From the NCBI RefSeq assembly GCF_036492635.1, contig NZ_AP025305.1, positions 1,798,001 to 1,862,000 on the forward strand: DNA of 64,000 bases. The letters run 5' to 3'. The notes beneath the pieces were generated by a model that was not told the DNA's origin, did not search any database, and saw only the letters and a list, made by a program, of their open reading frames with translations. This DNA comes from Aureibacter tunicatorum. Its GTDB lineage: Bacteria > Bacteroidota > Bacteroidia > Cytophagales > Cyclobacteriaceae. Shown here one piece after another: positions 46,442 to 54,357 of the stretch. Made by a program: the position numbers and the translations under genes. Position 1 is the first letter of the stretch. Every line of letters starts with the position of its first letter.

Positions 46442-47356
46442 TTGGAGAAAGAACAGAAAAAAAATGAGAGAAAAAGCGCTGTGATTACATTTGTGATTAC
46501 ATCTCTGATTCTTTTATTGGTATGGTATATTAAAGTATGGGAAGCGCCAGACCCTCCTTTGCCTGTATATGGTATAGAGATGAGTTTTGGTTTTACTGAA
46601 ACAGGGCAAGGAAATAAATCCCCTGAAAAGCCCGTCACTGAAGCTGCGGCGAAATCAGAGGTAGTTGAAGAAATTATCGAAGAGTTGGATAATTCGGAAA
46701 CTGTAGAGGAGGTAGTGGAGGAGACCGCTCTAGCTGAAAATGTCGAGGCTCAACAAAGCGAGGATATTAGCGATGTTGAAGATTTGACATCTGAGGTTGA
46801 GGAAATCGTTGAAACAGTTGAGGATGATTCAGATTCTTCCGTTGAAGAGGTTGAAAGCTCAGCTTCAAATTCCAGCGAAGCAGTTCAGGAAGTTGTTGAA
46901 GAGCAACCTAAATCAAGCAATTCTACGAAGCCAGCGTTGACTTATCCAAGCCAAGAGACTGCTGATGCTGAAGAAGGAAATGGAAATGATAATACTCCAG
47001 GAGCTGTTGGGAATGAGGAAAGCAAGAAAAATGAGAAGAAGCCTTTGCTTTACAGTAAGCATTCAGGCAATGGAAATATGAGTGGAGCCTCGCTGGACTT
47101 ATCAGGGTGGAATTGGGATTTTGAGCCGAAGCCTGATGATAACTCGCCTGAGAATGGTAAGGTCGTATTTCAAATTAAAATCGATGATTCGGGAGAGGTG
47201 ATTTCTGTAATTACTTTAGAGAAAACGGTTTCATCAGCAGTTGAGCAAATTTATAAGCGAGAGGTGGAGAGCTTGACTTTCAGCCAGACAGAAGGACAAG
47301 GCATTGCGCCTCCTGTGTCTGTGGGTAAAATAACATTTATTATTCGAACAAATTAA
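46442..47356 (+). CDS. TonB/TolA-like energy transducer with acidic linker
   Basis: A 304-residue bitopic protein. A short basic N-terminus (KKNERKS) leads to one helix (about 12-28, SAVITFVITSLILLLVWYI), then a long E/V/S/D-rich periplasmic linker (about 50-170). The C-terminal TonB_C-like domain (about 225-304) has KVVFQIKIDDSGEVISVITLEKTV and ends KITFIIRTN. In TonB the linker is Pro-rich; here it is acidic, which is more like a TolA-style spacer in a different guise. The start must be TTG at 46442, because the nearby ATG at 46432 is in another frame and stops after 11 codons. The stop overlaps the folC start by one base. Confidence 0.87.
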   Translation: MEKEQKKNERKSAVITFVITSLILLLVWYIKVWEAPDPPLPVYGIEMSFGFTETGQGNKSPEKPVTEAAAKSEVVEEIIEELDNSETVEEVVEETALAENVEAQQSEDISDVEDLTSEVEEIVETVEDDSDSSVEEVESSASNSSEAVQEVVEEQPKSSNSTKPALTYPSQETADAEEGNGNDNTPGAVGNEESKKNEKKPLLYSKHSGNGNMSGASLDLSGWNWDFEPKPDDNSPENGKVVFQIKIDDSGEVISVITLEKTVSSAVEQIYKREVESLTFSQTEGQGIAPPVSVGKITFIIRTN

Positions 47357-48627
47357 TGAATTACAACGAAGCGGTTGATTTCTTATACAATGCTTTGCCT
47401 ATGTATCAACGCGAAGGCAAAGCCGCGTATAAGACGGATATGGATAATACTATCCGGTTGTGTGAAGGATTAGGAAATCCCCAAAATAATTTCAAGACAA
47501 TTCATGTCGCGGGAACTAATGGAAAAGGTAGTTCTTCGCATATGATAGCATCAATCCTGCAAGAGGCTGGATATAAGGTTGGCTTGTATACATCTCCGCA
47601 TTTAAAGGAGTTTACAGAAAGAATTAAAATCAATGGCAAAGAGATTTCACAAGAAGCAGTAGTTTCATTTGTTGAAAACCATAAATCACTGATTGAAGAA
47701 GTGATGCCTTCCTTTTTTGAGATGACTGTTGGCATGGCTTTTCAGTATTTTGATCTTCAAAAGGTTGATGTTGCTGTCATAGAAGTAGGACTTGGAGGTC
47801 GGTTGGATTCAACTAATATTATTACTCCTGAGACATGTCTTATCACCAACATTAGCAAAGATCATCAGGCATTATTGGGCGATACGCTTGAGAAAATTGC
47901 AGCTGAAAAGGCAGGTATTATCAAGCCGAAGGTTCCAGTTATTGTTTCCCAAACGCAAAGTGAAGTTGAAAAAGTGTTTAAATCCAAAGCTGAAAATTGT
48001 GGAAGTGAGATTTTATTCGCTGACAAATCGGCGAAGTTGGAAAAAGCAGCTGACGGTCGATTTGTTTACAATGACAATTTAAAGTTTGAATTAGGGCTTC
48101 ATGGGAATTACCAGCAAAATAATGCGCTTGGAGTATTGGCGTTAGTTGAACAGTTTCTTATGGCTAAATTTCCCAAAATTAGCAATCGCGATATTGAAAA
48201 TGGCTTGAAGAATATTGTTTTGAACACAGGTCTTAAAGGCAGATGGCAGCAAATTGGAAGCGAACCAGAAATTATATGCGATACTGGGCATAATGAGGAC
48301 GGAGTGAGGCTTTTGATGGATCAAATTCGCCATAAAGTTAAAAATAAACTTCATATCGTCTGGGGGATGGTTGATGATAAGGATGTAGTATCTATACTCA
48401 ATTTATTGCCTAAAGATGCTTCATTTTATTTTTGCATGGCTGAAAACTCCCCAAGAGCTATAAAGGCTGATGCGTTGGCTAGGCTTGCAAAAGAAACTGG
48501 ATTGACAGGAGAGTCTATTAGCAATGTGAATGATGCTATCGCTATAGCCAAGAGCAAAGCAAATAAAGATGATTTGATATTCGTGGGAGGGAGTACATTT
48601 GTTGTGGCAGAAATAAAGAATTTATAA
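47356..48627 (+). CDS. folC: Bifunctional folylpolyglutamate/dihydrofolate synthase
   Basis: Adds glutamate to folates and, in many bacteria, joins glutamate to dihydropteroate. The 423-residue Mur-ligase-fold protein has the P-loop HVAGTNGKGSSSHMI (residues 49-63), YTSPHLKEFTERIKING, EVGLGGRLDSTN and ITNISKDHQALLG with the metal-binding histidine. Residues ICDTGHNEDGVRLL form the C-terminal ATP-contact region. The start codon overlaps the TonB-like gene stop by one base, so folC is translated as part of the envelope operon. This kind of linkage seems recurrent in Bacteroidota. Confidence 0.94.
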   Translation: MNYNEAVDFLYNALPMYQREGKAAYKTDMDNTIRLCEGLGNPQNNFKTIHVAGTNGKGSSSHMIASILQEAGYKVGLYTSPHLKEFTERIKINGKEISQEAVVSFVENHKSLIEEVMPSFFEMTVGMAFQYFDLQKVDVAVIEVGLGGRLDSTNIITPETCLITNISKDHQALLGDTLEKIAAEKAGIIKPKVPVIVSQTQSEVEKVFKSKAENCGSEILFADKSAKLEKAADGRFVYNDNLKFELGLHGNYQQNNALGVLALVEQFLMAKFPKISNRDIENGLKNIVLNTGLKGRWQQIGSEPEIICDTGHNEDGVRLLMDQIRHKVKNKLHIVWGMVDDKDVVSILNLLPKDASFYFCMAENSPRAIKADALARLAKETGLTGESISNVNDAIAIAKSKANKDDLIFVGGSTFVVAEIKNL

Positions 48628-48716
48628 CATTAGATTGTGAGTTTATACCTTAAAAAGGTTAAATTGCGAATTGTGTTTAAACGAGAATATAATATTCGTA
48701 GAAGGAATAAGCAGAG

Positions 48717-49385
48717 ATGAGAAATAAATTAGGGCGTTTTGCTGATAATGAGCAAAGGTATAATATAGTTCAGCAAGGGAAAGAGTTTTTCGAAGCAGCC
48801 AAAGGTAAATGGAATAGCGAGCATTTCAAAAATGAAAATGATATTGTTTTAGAGCTTGCTTGCGGCAATGGAGAATATACTGTTGGCTTGGCCGAGAAAA
48901 TGCCTGAGAAAAATTTTATTGGGGTTGACATCAAAGGTTCAAGAATGTGGGTAGGTAGTTCTCAAGCAATAGACGCTGGGATGGATAATGTGGCATTCTT
49001 GAGAACGCAAATATTGATGTTGGAAAAATTCTTTGGAGAATCGGAAATTTCTGAAATCTGGATCACTTTTCCTGATCCTAGACCAAGAGACAGGGATGAG
49101 AAAAGACGATTGACTCATACCCGATTTTTGGAGATGTATAAGAAAATTTTAAAACCTGGCGGTTGGATAAAATTCAAGACGGACAATACAGGCCTTTTTG
49201 ATTATACATTGGAATTGCTTCAGCAAAGAGATGATATTAAGAGCCATGTTTTTACTAAGGATCTTTATGAAGATGAAGAATTGATGAAGGATCATTATGG
49301 AATTAAGACAAGGTTTGAGGCTAAGTTCTACGCTTTGGGTGAAAAAATTAAATACATGAAATTTCAATTTAAGGATGATGATTAA
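48717..49385 (+). CDS. trmB: tRNA (guanine-46-N7)-methyltransferase
   Basis: SAM-dependent methylation of G46 in the tRNA variable loop. The 222-residue protein has LELACGNGEYTVGLA (SAM motif I), NFIGVDIKGSRMWVG, EIWITFPDPRPRDRDEKRRL with the catalytic Asp and family PDP motif, and KPGGWIKFKTDN. The N-terminus (RNKLGRFADNEQRYNIVQQG) is typical of Bacteroidota TrmB. It lies 89 bases after folC, and its last 11 bases overlap the PAP2 gene. Confidence 0.93.
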   Translation: MRNKLGRFADNEQRYNIVQQGKEFFEAAKGKWNSEHFKNENDIVLELACGNGEYTVGLAEKMPEKNFIGVDIKGSRMWVGSSQAIDAGMDNVAFLRTQILMLEKFFGESEISEIWITFPDPRPRDRDEKRRLTHTRFLEMYKKILKPGGWIKFKTDNTGLFDYTLELLQQRDDIKSHVFTKDLYEDEELMKDHYGIKTRFEAKFYALGEKIKYMKFQFKDDD

Positions 49386-50031
49386 AACTAATCAGTATTT
49401 GGGGCTCGGCACTGCCTTGTATATTTTTTATATGGTTGGATTGGGAGCATTGCTTTTGATTTATCCAAAAGGTCAATTAGAGTTATGGCTTAATGACCAA
49501 CATACACAATTTGGAGATTTATTTTTTAAGTATGTGACTTATCTTGGCGATGGGGCTTTATTTGCTGTATTAGGCATAGCTACATTATTTGTGAGATATT
49601 CTTACTTTGTATTGTTGGCTAAAATTATCGTATTGCAGACGCTGATAGTGCAAGTCATGAAACGATTTGTTTTTGACTTGCCTAGGCCGAAGCTGTTTTT
49701 TGAGAATTATGATGTTGCTTTGAATTTTGTCGAAGGAGTTAAAGTGCATGGACATCACTCATTTCCTTCAGGGCATACTGCATCCGCTTTCGTTATTTTC
49801 ATATTTTTGAGCTTGATATTGAAGAATAGATACTTTACAATATTTGGATTGTTAGTTGCAGGACTTGTTGGTATTTCTCGTGTCTATTTATTACAACACT
49901 TTTTTGTCGATATTTTCTTTGGATCTATTATAGGCGTTTTTTCTGTTGCGGTAGTATGGAGACTGTATGAAGTTAATCGAATGCCTTGGTTGAATAGTCC
50001 ATTTATGATGAAAAAGCTTGTTCTAGCTTGA
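49375..50031 (+). CDS. PAP2-family membrane phosphatase
   Basis: A 218-residue membrane protein with about six helices and the complete PAP2 signature: KRFVFDLPRP (K-x6-RP), FPSGH (residues 127-131) and SRVYLLQHFFVD (SR-x5-H-x3-D). Family members dephosphorylate phosphatidic acid or undecaprenyl pyrophosphate at the outer face of the inner membrane. The substrate cannot be told apart here. A second in-frame ATG three bases on is equally likely as start. The gene overlaps trmB by 11 bases, so translational coupling is expected. Confidence 0.88.
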   Translation: MMIKTNQYLGLGTALYIFYMVGLGALLLIYPKGQLELWLNDQHTQFGDLFFKYVTYLGDGALFAVLGIATLFVRYSYFVLLAKIIVLQTLIVQVMKRFVFDLPRPKLFFENYDVALNFVEGVKVHGHHSFPSGHTASAFVIFIFLSLILKNRYFTIFGLLVAGLVGISRVYLLQHFFVDIFFGSIIGVFSVAVVWRLYEVNRMPWLNSPFMMKKLVLA

Positions 50032-50085
50032 AACCTTGGATAATAAACCAAGCATAATTCGTTATATTTTAGTAACTTAAGAAAT

Positions 50086-50553
50086 ATGACGATTTACAAA
50101 GATTCTACACTCAGATTTATATTGATTCCATTAGTTGCTGTTTTAGTGTTTCTTTCAGATTATTATGATCGAATGGAAATGACACAACTTCATGGATTTG
50201 CTTTTTTTTCTTGTTTTTTGTCCATTACGATTAGTTGGCATTTGATCAGAAAAATTTCCAGAACAATGGAGCATTATTGGAAATGGGGCGCTGGTCCGGT
50301 TAACCGATTGTCTATTCAATTTGTAGTAACAGGCTTAGGGGTTCTAATGGTAGATAAGTTAATGCTTTTGATGCAGTTCTCAATGCCTTCAGAGTTGGCT
50401 TTTAGCTTTTCTGAAATTCAATTGGTCTCATATTTGATTTCAGTGAATGGCATTTATCTATTATATCATTATGGTGTGAAATCTAACAATAGTGTTGTTA
50501 TCAAAGAAGAGTTCCATCTTTATGAAACAGAAGAAGAAAAGGCGGTAGCTTAG
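50086..50553 (+). CDS. Hypothetical four-helix membrane protein
   Basis: A 155-residue membrane protein not recognised as any named family. Hydrophobic segments lie at about residues 9-26, 35-54, 77-98 and 107-130, with a hydrophilic C-terminal tail (EEFHLYETEEEKAVA). The basic loop IRKISRTMEHYWKWGAGPVNR between helices 2 and 3 recalls the membrane anchors of LytS/LytTR-type sensors of Bacteroidota, but no kinase or DNA-binding domain follows. It lies 54 bases after the PAP2 gene. Its stop sits inside a hairpin shared with the convergent gene, one base away. Confidence 0.65.
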   Translation: MTIYKDSTLRFILIPLVAVLVFLSDYYDRMEMTQLHGFAFFSCFLSITISWHLIRKISRTMEHYWKWGAGPVNRLSIQFVVTGLGVLMVDKLMLLMQFSMPSELAFSFSEIQLVSYLISVNGIYLLYHYGVKSNNSVVIKEEFHLYETEEEKAVA

Positions 50554-50570
50554 TTTAGATACCGTCTTTG
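50541..50570. terminator. Bidirectional hairpin built from two convergent gene ends
   Basis: An 8-of-10-bp stem (50541-50550 with 50557-50566) spans the stop codons of both genes, which are one base apart. TTTG follows on the plus strand. Confidence 0.5.
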
Positions 50571-51634
50571 TTATTTATACGATTTTCAAACTTATTGATC
50601 ATACTTTCCCACTCTAGGCCATAAATTTTTTGCCCGTTTTCGAAAGTTTGATTTTTGAAAAAGGCTAAGAACTTGTCTTTTCCTCCTTCTCTGATCATAA
50701 ATTGAATGAATTCTCCTGCTACAGGATAGGAGATTTTTCGAGGTACGCTATTCCAGTTTTTCCACATATCTATGACCTTGATATCTGGATAGTTGATTTC
50801 TTCAATGTTCTCCTTGGCGATTTTAAGTTTGTTTTTTCGCGTCAGATCAAAATGAACAGCTGTACCTTCGGTGATAAAAGGACTTTCAATTTCTATATCA
50901 ATGGTATTATAAGAGATGATATGAGTTATTTCATGCCCTTTGGTTTGTTCTCTGTGCGTGTGTGCCACGCAAAATAAAGGATCAACATATCCAATATCTT
51001 TTTTTAGCACTTGATTGGAGTATTCCAGCGTGCTCCAAATGTAAAAATCGATCTTTTTGGGCAGATTGTATTTATTGTCGTTGAAAAAGATGTTCACCCT
51101 TTCATAAGCTCTCTCTCTTTCTGAAATAAATATTTCCTTATTTACAACTTCGTGTTCAGGGTGAAAGTAAAAATTGAAGTGTTTGGATTCTATTTTTTGC
51201 CAATCTTTAAAGCTTTGTTCCGAACCTAGCAATAGCATACGTTTGTATGTGTCATGCCTTGAGGCATCGCTGGCTTCCATTTTAAAAGCTTTTTGAAGGT
51301 ATGACTTCCCTTTTTTGTAATTTTCTTCAAAGAAGTAACAAGAGCCCATGCCTGTATACGCTTCGCATTTATGGTCAATATTCGAGGCCTTTGATTTGGA
51401 TACTTCTTCAAAGTAATCGAATGCTTCTTGAGATTTACCTTCTTTCAGTTTGGCTTTGCCCATCCAAAGCTTAGCGTCAATATCATCTGGATTCGAGGCT
51501 AATTTACCCTCGCAAATTGAGTATATTTTATCCAGTTGATTTTGGTAATACAAAACGTCCAAAGATTCTCTTTGAGAAAAAGCACTGAATGTGGACAACG
51601 AAAGGATTAAGGCAAGGGTAAAACTCTTATGCAT
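50555..51634 (-). CDS. Secreted TPR protein with peptidase-MA-like zinc site
   Basis: A 359-residue exported protein with signal peptide MHKSFTLALILSLSTFSAFS. Residues 25-135 contain about three TPR units (WMGKAKLKEGKSQEAFDYFEE, YTGMGSCYFFEENYKKGKSY). Residues 150-345 look like a gluzincin metallopeptidase of the peptidase MA-like type: H234-E235-x-x-H238 in GHEITHII, with E256 in TEGTAVHF as probable third ligand. It is probably an outer-surface or periplasmic peptidase. Substrate is not known. It is followed on the same strand by nothing and preceded by the C1 peptidase gene. Confidence 0.72.
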   Translation of the reverse strand: MHKSFTLALILSLSTFSAFSQRESLDVLYYQNQLDKIYSICEGKLASNPDDIDAKLWMGKAKLKEGKSQEAFDYFEEVSKSKASNIDHKCEAYTGMGSCYFFEENYKKGKSYLQKAFKMEASDASRHDTYKRMLLLGSEQSFKDWQKIESKHFNFYFHPEHEVVNKEIFISERERAYERVNIFFNDNKYNLPKKIDFYIWSTLEYSNQVLKKDIGYVDPLFCVAHTHREQTKGHEITHIISYNTIDIEIESPFITEGTAVHFDLTRKNKLKIAKENIEEINYPDIKVIDMWKNWNSVPRKISYPVAGEFIQFMIREGGKDKFLAFFKNQTFENGQKIYGLEWESMINKFENRINNKDGI

Positions 51635-51659
51635 ATGGAATATTGATTGTTAGTGTAGA

Positions 51660-51692
51660 ATTGCCTTCAATGAAAAATTGACTGAAGGCAAT
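51660..51692 (-). terminator. Inverted repeat between two secreted peptidase genes
   Basis: A perfect 10-bp stem (51660-51669 with 51683-51692) with a 13-base loop lies between the C1 peptidase stop and the TPR-peptidase start. A clear T run is missing. Confidence 0.42.
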
Positions 51693-51739
51693 CCTTTGCA
51701 ATATAAGCTTAAATGTTCTTGTCAAAAGCAAATTAGAAC

Positions 51740-52894
51740 TTAAACATTAAGTTTTTTTCTTATATTTTTAGGCAAGGCATTTTTATTCAATAGTATTGAA
51801 ACTGTTTTCATTTTCATGTATGCTTCAGAAAGATAAACATAACCTTCAAAGCCTTTGCCTTTGGTGCCCCAAGAGTTTTTAACTTTGTAGAATGGGTTTC
51901 CATATTGATCTTTTCCTTTTCCAGTCAAATGCATCAAATGGTCGTCAGTTGTTTCATAATTCTCATAAGCCATTTGTCTTAACTCAGGTGTAACGATTAC
52001 TTCAGGAGTGTTGACTTTGAATACGCCTTCTTTTTCATCTTCATCCATATCGTCAAAATCTTTAGCCGGCAAGATTGCCATTCCTGTTTTTGCAGAGAAA
52101 AATTCTTCTGAAACGTCAGCGTCTAAAGAAATAGTATAGCCATTTTCCAAAGCATAGTCCATAACTTCCATGAGTTCGTCAAGTGGAAGGTTGTAAAACT
52201 CTCCATTGGAAAAGTTGTCCGGCACTTGAAGGACAAAGCTATCATAGAAATCTTGATGAGTGAATGATGTCAATGATATGTAGTCATCAGGATTGATATC
52301 CAAATAATCAGCAAATGACTTTGGAGTGTAGGTTTTTCCTTGGTATTCAAATTCTTGAGGAGCTTTTCCCAGATAGACATCAAGTACTGCATTGAATGCT
52401 TCAGACCATTTAGGAGTTATGGAGCCTCCTTTGTTTTCTACAACAGCGGTAAGCATTTTTTTAAGCACGTTTATCATTTCTTGGTGATTGTGCAATTCGC
52501 CAAAAGTGATGCCTGAATATGCAGATTCAGGAACAATACCATATTCTCTTATGGAGTTGATGACATCATGGCTCAAACTGCCTTCTCCAAATTGTGCCCG
52601 ACCATGCTTTTTTACATATAATTCGGCTTTTTGTGGATAGACGTTTCTGACATTATACATTTCAGAAAGATTATGAACTCCCTTGCCTTTTTTTATTAGT
52701 TCGCTTTCAATGAAAGAAGTTGTTGAAAAGCTCCAGCACGTTCCCGTTTCAGCTTGGTTTTTTACTTCCGTCACTTCCAAATCAATATCTTCAGATATTT
52801 TTCTTGGATTCTCAAACTCTATCTCCGTCTGGCCAAAAGCTGAAAGAGACAAACCCAAAAAGCCTAGCGATAACAACTTGCTTAATTTGTTCAT
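51740..52894 (-). CDS. Secreted C1-family (bleomycin-hydrolase/PepC-like) cysteine peptidase
   Basis: A 384-residue exported papain-fold enzyme. The signal peptide is MNKLSKLLSLGFLGLSLSAFG. The catalytic cysteine is C53 in TGTCWSFSTTSF, histidine probably H319 in DDHLMHLTG, and asparagine N340 in VKNSWG. The order and the long insert (residues 150-300) fit PepC/bleomycin hydrolase (C1B) rather than papain. C1B enzymes are usually cytosolic hexamers, so the signal peptide here marks a periplasmic or secreted version, as seen in some gut Bacteroides. A MscS channel gene lies upstream on the same strand. Confidence 0.87.
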   Translation of the reverse strand: MNKLSKLLSLGFLGLSLSAFGQTEIEFENPRKISEDIDLEVTEVKNQAETGTCWSFSTTSFIESELIKKGKGVHNLSEMYNVRNVYPQKAELYVKKHGRAQFGEGSLSHDVINSIREYGIVPESAYSGITFGELHNHQEMINVLKKMLTAVVENKGGSITPKWSEAFNAVLDVYLGKAPQEFEYQGKTYTPKSFADYLDINPDDYISLTSFTHQDFYDSFVLQVPDNFSNGEFYNLPLDELMEVMDYALENGYTISLDADVSEEFFSAKTGMAILPAKDFDDMDEDEKEGVFKVNTPEVIVTPELRQMAYENYETTDDHLMHLTGKGKDQYGNPFYKVKNSWGTKGKGFEGYVYLSEAYMKMKTVSILLNKNALPKNIRKKLNV

Positions 52895-52922
52895 ATTAAT
52901 AAATTAAATTATTAAAAAATAA

Positions 52923-52958
52923 AAAGCTTATTCAGCATATGAATGCCAAATAAGCTTT
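52923..52958 (-). terminator. Terminator of the MscS channel gene
   Basis: A 10-bp outer stem (52923-52932 with 52949-52958) and a 4-bp inner stem form a hairpin 22 bases past the channel gene stop. A T-rich tract follows on the minus strand. Confidence 0.7.
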
Positions 52959-52979
52959 AATATACAAAAATCTATGAAA

Positions 52980-54269
52980 TTATACTTGCGCTTCTAAGTT
53001 GAAATGATGTAAATCTTTACCAGTAGGCGTTTCGAATATTTCAAGATCGAATGCATTCACAGAAGCGATTAGATGATCAAACACATCGGATTGAATTTTT
53101 TCATAGTTAACCCATTGAGTATCTTTTATAAAGCAATAAATTTCCAAAGGGATTCCTTGAGATGTTGGTTGCAGTTGTCTTACCATTAGAGTGTGTCTGC
53201 TAGAAATGGTATCCAAGGAGGCTAAGTATTTTTCCGCATAGACTCTGAAAGTTCCCAAGTTAGTAAGTTTGGCACTGTTTATATTGACGAGTTCTTGATC
53301 ATTGCTTTTGTCTATGGATCTTGTTTTTTCATTTAAATAATCTTCAATGAGTTTATAAGACCCTAGTTTATCAAGATGTGTTTGATCCAAGAATTTTACG
53401 CTACTCATTTTGATATTGATTGATCGTTTCATTCTCCTTACTCCAGACTCAGACATGCCTTTCCAGTTTTGAAAAGAATCAGTGATAAAGGCATAAGTGG
53501 GTACTGTGGAGATAGTATTGTCAAAGTTCTTGATTTTAACCACATTTAATGTGATTTTGATGACGGTGCCATCAGCTTTGTAAGAAGGAATAGTAATCCA
53601 ATCGCCAACGTGAATCATATCATATGCTGATATTTGAAGACTGCTGACAAACCCGAGTATTGTGTCTTTGAATACTAAGATAATCACAGCCGTTAGCGCT
53701 CCAAGAGTTGTCAAAATATGCATCACATCCTTATTGAAGATGAAAGACGCTATGAATATGATTCCGATGACGTAATTGATTATTTTGATAAGTTGGGCGT
53801 AACTGCTTATCGGTTTGTCATAGAAATTTTTATTGTTTTCCAATAAATGCTCTAGTGCATTAACTAGATTATTAACAAACATTAAAAAAGATATAGTAAC
53901 AAAAACCTTGGCAACAATCATGACAATTGTTGTAGTTTCGGGATGTTTGCTAAGAATATAGGGGCTTAAAAAAATTACGACTAACCCAGGACCTAGATAA
54001 GCCAAAGGGTTGAATACTTTTTTTTCCAGAAGAACATCGTCGATTTTATTTTTGGTTTTCTTAAAAAGAGCAGTGAGGCTTTTAAGAAGAATGACTTTGG
54101 TGAGTTTATTGACGATTAATCCTATGAAAATTAAAATGCTTAAATCTACAGCTACATATATCAGGTTTTCGAACCATTCAGGAAGGTTGTAGCTTTCCAC
54201 ATAGTTTTCGGACCAATGATCAATTTGATTTTCGTCTAAGTTGTTGTTGAAAAAAATAGAATTTGACAC
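52980..54269 (-). CDS. MscS-family mechanosensitive channel (YbdG-like)
   Basis: A 429-residue inner-membrane protein with about five helices, resembling E. coli YbdG (415 residues). Hydrophobic segments lie near residues 29-50, 73-98, 108-130, 157-178 and 185-207. The MscS pore region GALTAVIILVFKDTILGF is followed by the beta domain (DMIHVGDWITIPSYKADGTV) and a C-terminal region longer than MscS, with RRMKRSINIKM. It releases solutes upon osmotic down-shock. Translation must start at GTG (54269), since no in-frame ATG lies upstream before a stop. The GTG lies in one arm of a 13-bp inverted repeat. Confidence 0.9.
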   Translation of the reverse strand: MSNSIFFNNNLDENQIDHWSENYVESYNLPEWFENLIYVAVDLSILIFIGLIVNKLTKVILLKSLTALFKKTKNKIDDVLLEKKVFNPLAYLGPGLVVIFLSPYILSKHPETTTIVMIVAKVFVTISFLMFVNNLVNALEHLLENNKNFYDKPISSYAQLIKIINYVIGIIFIASFIFNKDVMHILTTLGALTAVIILVFKDTILGFVSSLQISAYDMIHVGDWITIPSYKADGTVIKITLNVVKIKNFDNTISTVPTYAFITDSFQNWKGMSESGVRRMKRSINIKMSSVKFLDQTHLDKLGSYKLIEDYLNEKTRSIDKSNDQELVNINSAKLTNLGTFRVYAEKYLASLDTISSRHTLMVRQLQPTSQGIPLEIYCFIKDTQWVNYEKIQSDVFDHLIASVNAFDLEIFETPTGKDLHHFNLEAQV

Positions 54270-54326
54270 TTTATTATTTTTTAGGTTGATAAGCCCTTAA
54301 AATTATAAAGATTGTGTCAAATTCTA
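54257..54326. repeat. 13-bp inverted repeat over the MscS-gene start
   Basis: Arms 54257-54269 and 54314-54326 are perfect reverse complements with a 44-base loop. The first arm is the GTG start and next codons of the channel gene. The second lies in its 5' leader, so the mRNA could fold over its own start codon. Confidence 0.6.
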
Positions 54327-54357
54327 ATATGATTTTTTTTTGAAATTTTATTTCGCG

